64,000 nucleotides of DNA from CAVWQV01 sp963757115 (lineage in GTDB: Bacteria; Pseudomonadota; Alphaproteobacteria; Acetobacterales; Acetobacteraceae), in the NCBI GenBank assembly GCA_963757115.1, contig CAVWQV010000001.1:124001-188000 (forward strand), in the 5' to 3' direction. The notes beneath the pieces are model-generated. The model saw only the letters and a list, made by a program, of their open reading frames with translations. It ran no database searches and had not been told where the DNA came from. Positions 8,388-17,747 of this stretch are shown here, in pieces. The translations under genes and the position numbers were made by a program. The stretch's first letter is position 1, and the number at the start of each line of letters is the position of its first letter.

Positions 8388-9860
8388 CCGGGGTGGCGCG
8401 GTGGCCCAAGGGTAATCGACGACGTCCCACCCACCGCCGAGCGCCCGGTAAAGCCGCACCAGGTCGCTCGCGATCTGCGTGTCGCTGTCCGCCAGATCGT
8501 TTTCACTTTGCAGCAGTTGCGCTTGAGAGGTGATGACGTTGAGGAAGTCGCTCACACCCTCCGTGTAGCGCTGTCGGGCCGCTCCCAAGGCGATCTCGTT
8601 TTGCTTGACCGCTTCCGCCACTTGCCGTCTTCGGCGTTGCGCTTCGGCGTAGGCGGTGAGCGCGTCGTCCACCTCTTGCCAGGCCTGCAGCACCGTTCTT
8701 TGGAAGTTGATGGCCGCTTCGCGCTGCTGGGCTTGGCGCAGGCGCAGGGTTGCGCGCAGCCGGCCGCCCTCGAAGATTGGGACGGTAATGGTCGGGCCGA
8801 CCTCGAAGGCGCGCGACGGCAGGCTAAACATGTTGGCAAAGCGCAGCCCCTGCAGGTTGAAGTTCCCGTTCAGCGTGATGTCCGGATAGAACTGCGCCAC
8901 GGCGACGCCGGTCTGCGCAGTGGCGGAATGCAGCTGAGCTTCCGCTTGCCGTATGTCGGGCCGGCGCCGGATCACGGTCCCAGGCAGCCCGACCGGCACC
9001 ACCGGCGGCACAGTGGGCTGGCCGGTGTTCGCGCGCAGCTCCCCTTCGAGCGCGCGGGGCTGTTCGCCCAGCAACAGGCCGATTGCGTTGATCAATGCCG
9101 CCTGTTGCGCCCGCAAGGGGGGCAGGGTGGCGGCGACCGTTGCCTCCTGCGCTTGCGCCTGCGCCAGATCGAGCGTGGTGGCCACCCCGTTGCTGAAGCG
9201 GTCCCGGACCAATCGCGTGTTCTGCCGCGTAAGGGCCAGGTTGCGCTCGGTGATGGCGACGCGCGACTGCGCGCCCCGCAGCTGCATATAGTCCTGTGCC
9301 AACTCGGCGATCGACGACACGGCGACGCCATGCCGCGCCTCAACCGAGGCCAAGGTGTCGGCATCGGCCGCCTCCACCGCGCGGCGCACCCGCCCGAACA
9401 GGTCCAGCTCCCAAGAAGAGGTCAGCCCCTGCTGGAACAGATCGTACTCGAGCGGGGCCCCCGGCCTTGGCTCGACCAGGGAGACGAACCCGGTCTCGCT
9501 TTGCCGATTGCGGGTGTAGATCGCCTGACCCCTGACGCTCGGGAGGCCTTGCGCGGCGGCGATGCGCCGCTGCTGGATGCCTTGCAGGACACGCTCGGCC
9601 GCGGTCTGAAGATCGAGGTTCTGGGTCGCCACCCGATCGACGAGCGAGGTCAGTTCCCGGTCATGGAAGCTTTTCCACCAGCGCGCATCGACGTGATCCG
9701 CCGTCGTGCGACTCGGCACATCGGTGGGCTCCGGTCCCCACCGGTTCGGCGATTGCACCAAAGGGCGATGGAAATCCGGGCCCACCGTGCAGCCGGCGAG
9801 GGCGATCGCCAGCAGCCGAGCGACCAGCGTCCAGCCGGCCCGGCGCAATCCGCTGAACAT
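8364..9860 (-). CDS. NodT-family outer-membrane efflux lipoprotein
   Basis: A 498-residue TolC-like outer-membrane channel for a tripartite drug-efflux pump. The N-terminus has a signal peptide with a lipobox (LLAIALAGC), then TVGPDFHRPL, the usual mature start of NodT proteins. Two repeated OEP domains contain long helices, for example SSWELDLFGRVRRAVEAADAD and AAINFQRTVLQAWQEVDDALTAYAE. The ATG at 9860 was chosen because it precedes the signal peptide; the longer open frame upstream is only adaptor sequence read in-frame after an indel. It ends the operon emrB-emrA-nodT, starting 11 bases after the adaptor stop. Confidence 0.92.
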   Translation of the reverse strand: MFSGLRRAGWTLVARLLAIALAGCTVGPDFHRPLVQSPNRWGPEPTDVPSRTTADHVDARWWKSFHDRELTSLVDRVATQNLDLQTAAERVLQGIQQRRIAAAQGLPSVRGQAIYTRNRQSETGFVSLVEPRPGAPLEYDLFQQGLTSSWELDLFGRVRRAVEAADADTLASVEARHGVAVSSIAELAQDYMQLRGAQSRVAITERNLALTRQNTRLVRDRFSNGVATTLDLAQAQAQEATVAATLPPLRAQQAALINAIGLLLGEQPRALEGELRANTGQPTVPPVVPVGLPGTVIRRRPDIRQAEAQLHSATAQTGVAVAQFYPDITLNGNFNLQGLRFANMFSLPSRAFEVGPTITVPIFEGGRLRATLRLRQAQQREAAINFQRTVLQAWQEVDDALTAYAEAQRRRRQVAEAVKQNEIALGAARQRYTEGVSDFLNVITSQAQLLQSENDLADSDTQIASDLVRLYRALGGGWDVVDYPWATAPPRSKHAGRP

Positions 9861-9871
9861 CGCAGGCACTG

Positions 9872-10959
9872 TTAGTGCGCGGTCACGCGTGCGCCGGAGT
9901 CGCTCTGATCGCTCACCACATTCGCAAGCCCGGTATGTATTGTGGTCTCGACGGAGAAGCCGACGCGGAGCAGCTTCGCCAACGGCTGGCCCGGAGTTCA
10001 CCACGATCTTGACCGGCAGACGCTGCACGATCTTCGTGAAGTTGCCGGTTGCATTGTTGGGCGCGATCGGCGCGAAGGCGGCCCCCGATGCCGGCGGCAC
10101 GCTGTCCACCAAGCCGTCGAGGTCGATGTTGTAGGCGTCGACATGGATGCGGACGTGCTGGCCCGGAAGCACGTGCCGCAAATCCTCCTCGCGGTAGTTC
10201 GCATTGATGAACACGCGGTCGAGCGGCACCAATGTCATGAGGGTGTTGCCGGGGCCGACGTAGTTGCCGACCTGCACGCTGCGCTCCCCGATCATGCCGT
10301 CCATCGGCGCCAGGATCTTCGTGTAGCTCAGGTTGAGCCTGGCCTGCTCCAGTTGCGCCTCGTCCGCCTTGACCGTGCCCTGTTGCGAGGACTCCTGCGC
10401 CTGTAGCACCTGCAGCTGACGGCGCGACGCTTCGAGCGCGGCTTGCGCGCTTTTCAGCGAGGCCTGGTCGCGCGCAGAGTCGTATCTGCTTGCTGGTGCT
10501 GCTGCGAAGTTCCGGCGCCAGTAGCGGCGAGATTTGTGTACCGGCGCTGATCCAGCTCCGACATGCTGCGCCGCGCCTCTGCCGAGGCCACCGCGGCCTG
10601 CTGCTCCTCGATTAACGGCGACTGCCGGGCGACGTTGGCGGTCGCGTTCACACTTGGGCGCGGTCGCGCGACACAGTCGCCTCGGCCATTTGCACGGAAA
10701 TCTCGAAATCCCGCGGGTCCAGGGTCGCCAATACCTGGCCCGCTTTGACCACCTGGTTGTCGTCGACCTCCACCTTGGCGACCTGGCCGGAGATGCGGGG
10801 CGCGATCGTGGCGTAGTGCACGGTGATGTAGGCGTCGTCGGTCCAGACGTCCGGATCGGGCACGAAGATGATCCACAGGACGACGGCCACGAACACCAGG
10901 ACCACCATACCGCCGAGGAACCAGGGCCAGCGCCGCGGCGGCTGGCGTGTCCCGTTCAT
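9872..10959 (-). CDS. emrA: EmrA/HlyD-type membrane fusion protein, frameshifted
   Basis: The periplasmic adaptor of the efflux pump. The N-terminus has one membrane anchor (WFLGGMVVLVFVAVVLWIIFV), then TDDAYITVHYATIAPRISGQVAKVEVDDNQVVKAGQVL, the lipoyl-like half motif typical of EmrA. The coiled-coil hairpin follows in two other frames, then LSYTKILAPMDGMIGERSVQVGNYV and the barrel domain up to LPVKIVVN. Frame changes lie near 10650, 10485 and 9975; the last is followed by a C-terminal stretch ending VVSDQSDSGARVTAH at 9872. The start at 10959 has GAGG at good spacing. A charged in-frame extension from 11089 is possible if there is a further indel near 10955. Confidence 0.82.
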
Positions 10960-11100
10960 TGCCCCTGTCCTCGCCGTTCGTGGGTTGGCGGCGCTGGTCA
11001 CGGCCGTGCGGAGGTGCGTCCCGATTGCCGGACCGGTCCCTCAATTCCTGTTGCGTATCGCCAGGATGTTCTCGGTTGTCATCCGGCACGAAGCTCGCCC

Positions 11101-12681
11101 CTACTGCTGCGACAACTGAATGCGCGGCGGCAGGGTCCGTTCCGATAACACCAGCAGCACTATCATCAGCGCGACGGTGAGCGCGCCCATGACCAGGAAA
11201 GCATCGCTGGCAGTCAGGATCATGGCTTGCTGCTGTACGGCCTCATTGAATGTCGCCAGGCTGCCCGGCGCGCTCGGTTGTCCGCTTGGCAGCAACGGCG
11301 GGCGATGCTGCGGCAGAACGCCGTAGCCCTGAATAATGCCGTAGCGCTGCTGCCCGATCTGGTCAACGAGACGATTCGAGTGCAGCCCGCCGCGCCAGCG
11401 CTGGATCAATCCCAGCAACCATACGCTGGTCGCCTCTGACACGGCGCGCGGCATGTTCACCAGTGCGGATGCAAACGGCGCTTCCTCCGGCCCGCGAACA
11501 GTGTTTGTCGCCATCATCAACAGGGGCATGATGACCAATGGCTGACCGAGCGCCTGCAGGCCTTGCCACAAGAAGAATTGCCCGCGATCCCAGGAGACTG
11601 TCACGAAGGAGTTGCCGATGCAGGCCGCCAGGATCAAGGCGAGGCCGACGAAGCTTACGACCCGCGCATCCACGCTTCGGTGGTCGAGCAGCCAAGCGGC
11701 CGCCGGCAACAGCACGAGTTGCGCTGCCGCGATTTCGAGGGTGATCCAATTCGATTGCAGCGGGCGATAGTGCTGGACCTCCGTCAGGTATTGCAGCGGG
11801 ATGGTCGACGCAGACGCGCCGATCAACAGAAACGTGAAAAGCGCGATCGCGGCATAGGCGAAGTTACGACGGCCGAACAGTTGCAGTTTCATCAGCGGCA
11901 GCGGATGGAACCACTCGTTGATCAGCATCAGCGGAATAGTGACGGCGCTGATCAAGGCGAGCACGCAAATGAACTTGGAATTGAACCAGTCGAGCCGGTC
12001 GCCCTGCTGCAGCATCGTGCTAAATGCGCCCATGCCGATAACCAAGCTCAGCACCCCGCGCCAATCGAATAGGCGGAACCTGTCGTAGGCTGAACGATCT
12101 TGCGGCACGCCGTACCAGACCAAGACGGCGGCAATGGCACAGAGCGGCATGGCCTCGAAGAACACGAACCGCCAGTCATGCACCACATCGGTCCACAAAG
12201 TGGCCAGTGAGTTTGCCAGGCTGGGCGTGAAGGTTGCCGTCAGCGCGTAGACAGCCAACCCGTATAGCCTGATTGGAGGCGGCAGCACGCGCAGGGCGGT
12301 AGCCATCAGAAGCGGAATGGTCAGCCCGCCCGCGAGCCCCTGCAACACCCGGAACAGGTATACCGCGCCGACCTGGGGGCTGAACGGGATCAGCACGGTG
12401 GACAGGCACGAGAGGCCGATGACGAACAAGGTCCAGCGGCGTAGCGTGAAGGTTACCAGCATCCAGGGTGAGATCGCCATCCCGACGATCTCGGCCGAGA
12501 TGTAGAGGCTGCCGAACCACGTACCCGGGTCGTGACTGATGCGCAGCCCGCCTTGAATGTCGGCAAGCGCTACACCGGTAACTTGATCGTTGAACTCGGC
12601 GACCACGGCCGCGGTAAGCACGCCAAGCAGCCCGATCAAACCCCTGATGTCCAACGACGGCGCTCTTCCCACAGCCCGCAT
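11101..12681 (-). CDS. emrB: EmrB/QacA-type (DHA2) major facilitator efflux transporter
   Basis: An intact 526-residue MFS transporter with about 14 hydrophobic segments, the size of the DHA2 proton antiporters that pump drugs through EmrA and an outer-membrane channel. Recognisable parts: EFNDQVTGVALADIQGGL in helix 1, SAEIVGMAISPWM in helix 2, and FRVLQGLAGGLTIPLLMATALRVLP in helix 4-5 (antiporter motif C region). The loop LPQHRPPLLPSGQPS near the C-terminus matches the long periplasmic loop before the last helix. First gene of the emrB-emrA-nodT operon. No regulator gene lies next to it. Confidence 0.92.
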   Translation of the reverse strand: MRAVGRAPSLDIRGLIGLLGVLTAAVVAEFNDQVTGVALADIQGGLRISHDPGTWFGSLYISAEIVGMAISPWMLVTFTLRRWTLFVIGLSCLSTVLIPFSPQVGAVYLFRVLQGLAGGLTIPLLMATALRVLPPPIRLYGLAVYALTATFTPSLANSLATLWTDVVHDWRFVFFEAMPLCAIAAVLVWYGVPQDRSAYDRFRLFDWRGVLSLVIGMGAFSTMLQQGDRLDWFNSKFICVLALISAVTIPLMLINEWFHPLPLMKLQLFGRRNFAYAAIALFTFLLIGASASTIPLQYLTEVQHYRPLQSNWITLEIAAAQLVLLPAAAWLLDHRSVDARVVSFVGLALILAACIGNSFVTVSWDRGQFFLWQGLQALGQPLVIMPLLMMATNTVRGPEEAPFASALVNMPRAVSEATSVWLLGLIQRWRGGLHSNRLVDQIGQQRYGIIQGYGVLPQHRPPLLPSGQPSAPGSLATFNEAVQQQAMILTASDAFLVMGALTVALMIVLLVLSERTLPPRIQLSQQ

Positions 12682-12899
12682 CTGCCTCTACCGGCGCTCG
12701 CGACGCCAGTCTGGCCCGGTCCCGAGGCAATCACCAACGCGCTAGTTGGGCAAGACAGCATCCCGCCAAGCGCCGTTGCCGCTCGGGCAACCCGAAGTGC
12801 GACCAGAGGGGTTTGCTGTTGGCCGCGCACCGCCCGACGCAAAAGCGTCGGAACGACGGCTTCGAGCCTCGCTAAAAAGTCAACAGGAGTGAGGCGCGT

Positions 12900-13679
12900 T
12901 CAGCGGGGATCGTGGTGGCGTTTTTGATGACGGCGTGGAGGGGGAGCCTCGGCGACCTCTTCGGCAACCCCATCCGCCGGCTCGGCCGCCGGACGCGGAT
13001 CGCGCGGCGCCGCGCTCGGGTCAGTCTGCGACGCGGAGGCCGCGCCCGCGACCATCGTCGTGCCGCGATCCGGCCTGCCGTAGATGAACCCGTGCGTCGG
13101 ATAGACGCTGCCGAACGACTCGCCGTCGGCAAGGCCTACCCGCACCGCGGTCCAGTCGTTGTTCGGTGATACGTCCACCACCGGCACGCTCCGCGTCACA
13201 CTGCCGCGGTAGCCCCAGTTCGCGTGATCGATCTCGATCTCGCGTTCGCTTATAACGCGGCTGACCACGGCGACGTGGCCGAGCCGCATGGACCCGTTAG
13301 CGCGGAACGCCAGAATGCTTCCGGGCTCCGGCAGGTGGCCGCGCTCGTAGATCCCGGCGGCCGCGTCCCACCACAACCATGCGTTGCCGGATAACTCAAT
13401 GCCGGACGCGTCTCGAGCGAACGGCACGCATTGCAGCCCGCCCCAGCCGTAGCCATAGCGCCGCCCCTTACTGCCTCGCTTTGGAAACACGGTGGGGTGA
13501 ACCTGCGCCTGGGGCGCATTCAATGAATAGTTGCCGGTGAACATCGTCTGGAGCGGCCCCGAGCCGCCGCCGAGACGATCGGGGTTAGATGCAGCTGACA
13601 CGACCGTGATAGGCAGACTTGTCGCCAAAGTCGTAATGAAACCTACGAGAATCTTGTCGCGCCTCCCGCGTTCCCGCAT
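12900..13679 (-). CDS. Secreted CHAP-domain peptidase/amidase
   Basis: A 259-residue exported protein. Residues 1-30 form a signal peptide (basic MRERGRRDK, hydrophobic core, cleavage near SAASN). A CHAP domain follows: catalytic Cys in YGWGGLQCVPFAR, His in MRLGHVAVV, and the third polar site in EIDHANW. CHAP enzymes cut peptidoglycan amide bonds. The C-terminus (about residues 210-259) is low-complexity, Ala/Pro-rich and ends in a basic RRHQKRHHDPR tail, perhaps for wall binding. It stands alone between an efflux operon and RidA, with 220-250 base gaps on each side where nothing else was recognised. Confidence 0.85.
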   Translation of the reverse strand: MRERGRRDKILVGFITTLATSLPITVVSAASNPDRLGGGSGPLQTMFTGNYSLNAPQAQVHPTVFPKRGSKGRRYGYGWGGLQCVPFARDASGIELSGNAWLWWDAAAGIYERGHLPEPGSILAFRANGSMRLGHVAVVSRVISEREIEIDHANWGYRGSVTRSVPVVDVSPNNDWTAVRVGLADGESFGSVYPTHGFIYGRPDRGTTMVAGAASASQTDPSAAPRDPRPAAEPADGVAEEVAEAPPPRRHQKRHHDPR

Positions 13680-13924
13680 CGCGCCGCCTTTCGTTGTCTT
13701 CCCCGGATGGCGAGATGCGGTAGCAACGTGGTCGCGTGACTGACAACCCGACCGGATCCTGTTTCCTTCGCGGCGCTAGATGGTCGCAAAATAGCGGTGT
13801 GGACAACCTTGCGAAATCCGACGAAATTCCTAACACAAGGAGCTGCGCCGCCAGTGCCGCGTAGCAAAGGCGCGAATTCGACCCAACTCGGTTCGCGGAA
13901 TCGTTCCGGTCGTAACAAGGCGCG

Positions 13925-14275
13925 CTACTTGCAGGCTGTGACCATGATCTCCACAAGCAAGCGCGGGTCGGCCATGTTGGCTTCGACGCACGCGCGCGCT
14001 GGCGCGCCGCCCGCGGGCAGCCAGGCCGTCCACACCGAATTCATCGCGTCGCGGTCCCGGATGTCCTTGACCCAGATCTGTGCCTGCAGGAGACGCGTCT
14101 TGTCGGTTCCATGCGTTTCCAGCGCCTCGTCGATCTGATCCAACACTTCCTTGGTCTGCCCCGCGATGTCTTTCGTCGGGTCTTTCGCGGTCATGCCCTG
14201 GAGGTAAACAAAGCCGTGATACTCGACGGCCTTGGCGAGGATTTTGTTGGGTTCTGTGCGGATGATCTTGCTCAC
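13925..14275 (-). CDS. RidA/YjgF/Rid-family protein
   Basis: A 116-residue Rid-family protein, which usually hydrolyses reactive enamine/imine intermediates such as 2-aminoacrylate. The family pattern is present: VEYHGFVYLQGMTAKD near residue 20, QTKEVLDQIDEALETHG in the middle, QIWVKDIRDRDAMNSVWTAWLP, and ARACVEANMADPRLLVEIMVTA, where the Arg in PARACVEA is the substrate-carboxylate-binding residue. The start is a GTG at 14275 with a perfect AGGAGGAG eight bases upstream. It belongs to a variant subgroup that may act in a specific catabolic pathway. Monocistronic. Confidence 0.92.
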   Translation of the reverse strand: MSKIIRTEPNKILAKAVEYHGFVYLQGMTAKDPTKDIAGQTKEVLDQIDEALETHGTDKTRLLQAQIWVKDIRDRDAMNSVWTAWLPAGGAPARACVEANMADPRLLVEIMVTACK

Positions 14276-14383
14276 GAGCGTACTCCTCCTGCTGCTCTCT
14301 CTGCTTTATCCTGCTGAGCCGTTCAGTCCTAATGCGGGTCAGCGCCGATCAGGACCGGTGCCGGCGGGCGGACGAAGGTTGCG

Positions 14384-14779
14384 TCAGCGCCCTGGACTGA
14401 CGAAGTTTCCGGTCCCCCCCGTCCCCTTGACCGGGCTCGGGCCGGGTGAAAAGCCGGGCGCCACGGCACCGCCGGTGCCCTGGTTGACGCAATCCGAAAC
14501 TTGCGTGTCCCAGTCATAACGATCGGCCAGGCCGCGCGTCGTGATTCCGGACACGTAGTTGGCCGACTCGGGGTACTCGCTTTGGTTCTGCGAATAGAGG
14601 GCGCCGCGGTTCTGTCGCCTGTAGGTTTCGTCTGCGCGCTGGCGGCAGGCATTGGCGGTGGCCTGAGCGGCACGACTGTCCGCCGTAGGCGGCGCGGGTG
14701 GTGCGCAGGCGTTCATGCTCGCCGCCAAGACGGCCGCCAGGCATCCTGAGATCGGCCAAGTCGCAAGGGAACGGGTCAT
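14384..14779 (-). CDS. Predicted lipoprotein, unknown function
   Basis: A 131-residue protein with an N-terminal signal peptide (MTRSLATWPISGCLAAVLAASMNAC) and a weak lipobox at Cys 25, followed by Pro/Ala-rich linker sequence. The middle (ACRQRADETYRRQNRGALYSQNQSEYPESANYVSGITTRGLADRYDWDTQVSDC) carries three Cys or near-Cys positions and looks like a family of short periplasmic proteins seen in rhizobia. The C-terminus is Gly/Pro-rich. Its ATG overlaps the stop of the upstream gene (ATGA, 14776-14779), so the two are translated together. No function assigned. Confidence 0.75.
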   Translation of the reverse strand: MTRSLATWPISGCLAAVLAASMNACAPPAPPTADSRAAQATANACRQRADETYRRQNRGALYSQNQSEYPESANYVSGITTRGLADRYDWDTQVSDCVNQGTGGAVAPGFSPGPSPVKGTGGTGNFVSPGR

Positions 14780-15312
14780 GCGGTCGCTCCGGCGAAAGGG
14801 GCTGGGTTGGCGAGGCCGCCGAGCGTAAAGGGAGGCAGCCGCGCGCGGAACCGGGTTTCGTCGAAGCGCGCATCCGGCGTGAGCGGCACGCTTGCAGCGG
14901 CTCGCAGCACCGAAGGATGTAGCGTTGCCGCGCCCCGCTCAAGGCAAAGCAGCCCGGTCGCCCAACGCGCGCGGGCAAGAAGATCGATCAATGCGAGCAA
15001 CCGCAAGCAGACCGACATGCCGTACGAGGTCGTCATTCCCGCAGTCGCTTCGACCGCCGCCGCCCAGCAACGCAACTCGCGATCGGCCAAGGCGATGTCG
15101 GTGTAGTCCCCGTCCGGACGCTGAAATCGGAATCCGCGTGCCGCGCCGACGCGCGCCGCCAGTGCCGCCTCGCGCGCCGCATCCCATGCTTGTTCGATGT
15201 CCTGTCCCCGCACGGCAGGCAACTGCTCCAGCGGGTGCTCGACAAGGTAGGTCACCAGGCCGTCCGCGGTTCGGGCGACACGAATTGGGGCGGGGTGGTC
15301 AGTGGAATCCAT
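14776..15312 (-). CDS. Hypothetical protein, unknown
   Basis: A 178-residue, mostly soluble protein starting MDSTDHPAPIRVARTADGLV. No motif I recognise; the middle contains an Ala/Arg-rich helical segment (EQAWDAAREAALAARVGAARGFRF) and the end a Leu/Ala-rich helical region. It has no signal peptide. It is the first gene of a two-gene unit with the lipoprotein (4-base overlap) and is divergent from the amidase at 15383. Alternative longer starts upstream would overlap the amidase region. Confidence 0.6.
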   Translation of the reverse strand: MDSTDHPAPIRVARTADGLVTYLVEHPLEQLPAVRGQDIEQAWDAAREAALAARVGAARGFRFQRPDGDYTDIALADRELRCWAAAVEATAGMTTSYGMSVCLRLLALIDLLARARWATGLLCLERGAATLHPSVLRAAASVPLTPDARFDETRFRARLPPFTLGGLANPAPFAGATA

Positions 15313-15382
15313 CGCGGAAAAGATGGACCGCCGATGTCCGCCGCGCCAGCCTGTGCGGGATGCGAGAAGGGAGTTTTCTGCC

Positions 15383-16651
15383 ATGACCGAACCGTCCCGG
15401 CTGACCGCGACTGAGGCCGCGCAGCGCATTCGCGCCGGCACACTCGATCCGGCCGACCTCATGGCCTCCTGTCTCGAGCGGATCGAAGCGCGCGAGCCCT
15501 CGGTTCGTGCCTTCGCCTATTTCGACGCGGCGCAGGCTCGGAGCGCGGCGGCGGGAGCTCGCCCTGGCCCGCTGCACGGCTTGCCGGTCGGGGTGAAGGA
15601 CGTGCTGGACACCGCCGACATGCCGACCGGCTACGGCTCGCCGATCTGGGAGGGCTGGCAGCCACGCGCCGACGCCGCGGCTGTTGCCTGGACGCGGGCG
15701 GCCGGCGGCGTGGTGATCGGCAAGACCGTGACCACCGAGTTCGCGACCCGCCTACCCGGTCCGACCACCAACCCGCATAATGAGGCGCATACACCGGGCG
15801 GCTCGAGCAGCGGCTCGGCTGCCGGCGTGGCGGACGGGTTCTTCCCGGTCGCATTCGGCACGCAGACGGCGGGCAGCATCATCCGGCCGGCGGCATTCTG
15901 CGGCGTGGTTGGGTTCAAGCCCAGCTTCGGCACGATCGCGCGATCCGGCATGAAGCTCATGAGCGAGAGCCTCGATACGATCGGCGGGATGGCGCGCTCC
16001 GTCGCCGACTGCGCGCTGTTCGTGGGCGCGGTGTCGGGCCGCGATCTGGGCGACCCCGATCGCCGGCCCGACCGAGCGCCCCGCATCGGGATCTGCCATT
16101 CGCCGGTCTGGGATCGCGCCGAGGCGGATACGCAAGCGCTGCTGCCGCGCGTGGCGGATGCGCTGGCGCGCCGGGGCGCCCGAGTGGAGGAGCGCACGCT
16201 GCCTGGCGAGTTCGCGCGCCTCGAGACGGCGCAGCCCGTGGTGATGAACGCCGAAAGCGCGCGCTCCCTGGGCTGGGAACTTGCGCACGCGCGTGGCCGG
16301 ATCAGCGACCAGCTGCTGGAGCGGCTCGACTGGGGCCTGTCGCAAGGCGCCACGGCGCTTGCTGACGCTTATGCGGTGTTTGCCGAAACCCGGCGGGCGT
16401 TCCGGGGTGTGATGGACGGGCTCGACATTCTACTCACCCCCTCCGCCCCGGGGGAAGCGCCTCCCGGGCTCGAATGGACCGGCGATCCGATCTTCAACTG
16501 GTTCTGGACCAGCCTTCACGTCCCCTGCGTCACCGTCCCCGCGGGGACGGGACGCAGGGGCTTACCGCTCGGCGTGCAGATCGTGGCGCGCGAAGGCGAG
16601 GACCGCGCGGCGCTGGCCTGGGCACAATGGGTCGCGGCGGCGATCGAGTGA
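15383..16651 (+). CDS. Amidase-signature family hydrolase
   Basis: A 422-residue amidase-signature enzyme that hydrolyses amides to acid and ammonia. The Ser-cisSer-Lys triad is visible: Lys in GVKDVLDTADMPTGYGS, the cis-Ser in PGGSSSGSAAGVADG, and the nucleophile Ser in TQTAGSIIRPAAFCGVVGFKPS. TQTAGSIIRP replaces the commoner GTDTGGSIRIP, the usual form in one clade. The C-terminus PCVTVPAG...GLPLGVQIVA is conserved, with a short TGRRG insert encoded by the palindrome at 16522. The ATG at 15383 has GAAGGGAG nearby; an in-frame extension upstream lacks homology. Substrate unknown. Confidence 0.9.
   Translation: MTEPSRLTATEAAQRIRAGTLDPADLMASCLERIEAREPSVRAFAYFDAAQARSAAAGARPGPLHGLPVGVKDVLDTADMPTGYGSPIWEGWQPRADAAAVAWTRAAGGVVIGKTVTTEFATRLPGPTTNPHNEAHTPGGSSSGSAAGVADGFFPVAFGTQTAGSIIRPAAFCGVVGFKPSFGTIARSGMKLMSESLDTIGGMARSVADCALFVGAVSGRDLGDPDRRPDRAPRIGICHSPVWDRAEADTQALLPRVADALARRGARVEERTLPGEFARLETAQPVVMNAESARSLGWELAHARGRISDQLLERLDWGLSQGATALADAYAVFAETRRAFRGVMDGLDILLTPSAPGEAPPGLEWTGDPIFNWFWTSLHVPCVTVPAGTGRRGLPLGVQIVAREGEDRAALAWAQWVAAAIE
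16522..16560. repeat. 39-base palindrome inside the amidase gene
   Basis: CCCCTGCGTC (16522-16531) pairs with GACGCAGGGG (16551-16560). Between them, after one unpaired A, lies a perfect 18-base palindrome (16533-16550) with core TCCCCGCGGGGA. The shared core with the repeat at 3541-3579 suggests a dispersed palindromic element that has entered coding DNA without breaking the frame. Confidence 0.7.
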
Positions 16652-16681
16652 GCGTGCGGCGATCGCTCCCGGGCTGCGCCG

Positions 16682-17613
16682 TCAGAAGGTGAGGCGGGCG
16701 GTGAGGATCCAGGCGCTGTTGTAAACGGGCGTCAGGACGGGCTCCTTCGAAACGCTCGGCGAAACCGCGATCTGATAGCCTCCGCCGATGATGAACCGCA
16801 CCCTTCCCGAGATTTCGAAACGACCGAGGATGAGGCCCGGCGTCAGAAACAACTGGTTCTTGCCGCCGCGCAGCCCGTTTGGCCAATACGTGTAGTTGGC
16901 CTCGACCTCCGGCCAGAAATAGCGTCCGAGATGATACTGGAACGCCACGTTCGTCACGATCGGGATTCCGAGCGTCTGCCTCGTGCCGGAACGGAATCGG
17001 GATGCCTACGGTCGCCTGGATATCGAAGTCGCCCCAGCCCTTGCCGCGCGGCCAACGTCGGTGTGATCAGCCACGTATCGTTGGTGAAGGCGCGAATGCC
17101 GGTCGGCGCTTGCAGCCCGAGAAACGCGCTGACGATATAGTTGCCCGACTGTTCATTGGCAGTCAGCAGTCGCTGTTTCACGACCAGGAAAGGGTCGTCT
17201 CCCCATCCGGCAGCAGGCCGGACGTTGTATCGTTGCATATAACTGGGCGGATTGAGCAGAACCTCGTTGGTCGTTGTCGGGATCAGCTCAACGCCCTTGC
17301 CGCTGCCGTAGGTATCCACGTCGGCGCCGTTTCCGAGGTGCTGCCAATACTGGTCGTAGCGGACCTCCTGCTCCAGGCGTGGCGTGACCGTGACGAGTGG
17401 CGTCATCCAGTGCGGCTGGCTTGCCTGAGCCGCATTCGCCCGCTCGAACCAGTTCGCGAAGTAGCTCCCGATATTGATGGTCGGTGCAGGGGTGTAGCTG
17501 CTTCCCGCGTCGGTCGCAGACTGCGGATCGGCAGCCCGGGCGACGTCGGTCGCAACGACGATCGCCGCGACGGCAAACATCGAAGAGATTAGGGCGGAGA
17601 AGGAAGAAGCCAT
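16682..17613 (-). CDS. Outer-membrane transport-type protein (porin-like), frameshifted
   Basis: About 310 residues. The N-terminus has a signal peptide (ALISSMFAVAAIVVATDVARA) and then beta-rich sequence (YTPAPTINIGSYFANWFERANAA, PHWMTPLVTVTPRLEQEVRYDQYWQ). After about 17045 the frame shifts, probably twice, and the protein continues FDIQATVGIPIPF, then TNVAFQYHLGRYFWPEVEANYTYWPNG and ends RFIIGGGYQIAVSPS...ILTARLTF. A C-terminal aromatic Phe and alternating polar/nonpolar strands indicate an outer-membrane barrel, similar to rhizobial proteins annotated as transporter/outer-membrane. Substrate unknown. Convergent with the amidase (30 bases between stops). Confidence 0.7.
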
Positions 17614-17747
17614 CGCGATTTTGCCTCACTGCACGGCGAACATGTCAGATCTGCCGTAGACGTTATATCGGCTCTGTATATAACGACAAGTGTGAGGCTC
17701 GAAGCGGCCTGATCGAACCTTGTGTTCCCGCTCTGGGCGAGCGGACG

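Noticed and set aside
8364..10409. Apparent 681-residue EmrA-NodT fusion
   Set aside because: An indel near the adaptor end lets the reading frame run on into the outer-membrane gene. The adaptor's own C-terminus and stop (9872), then a separate NodT start with signal peptide (9860), show two genes.
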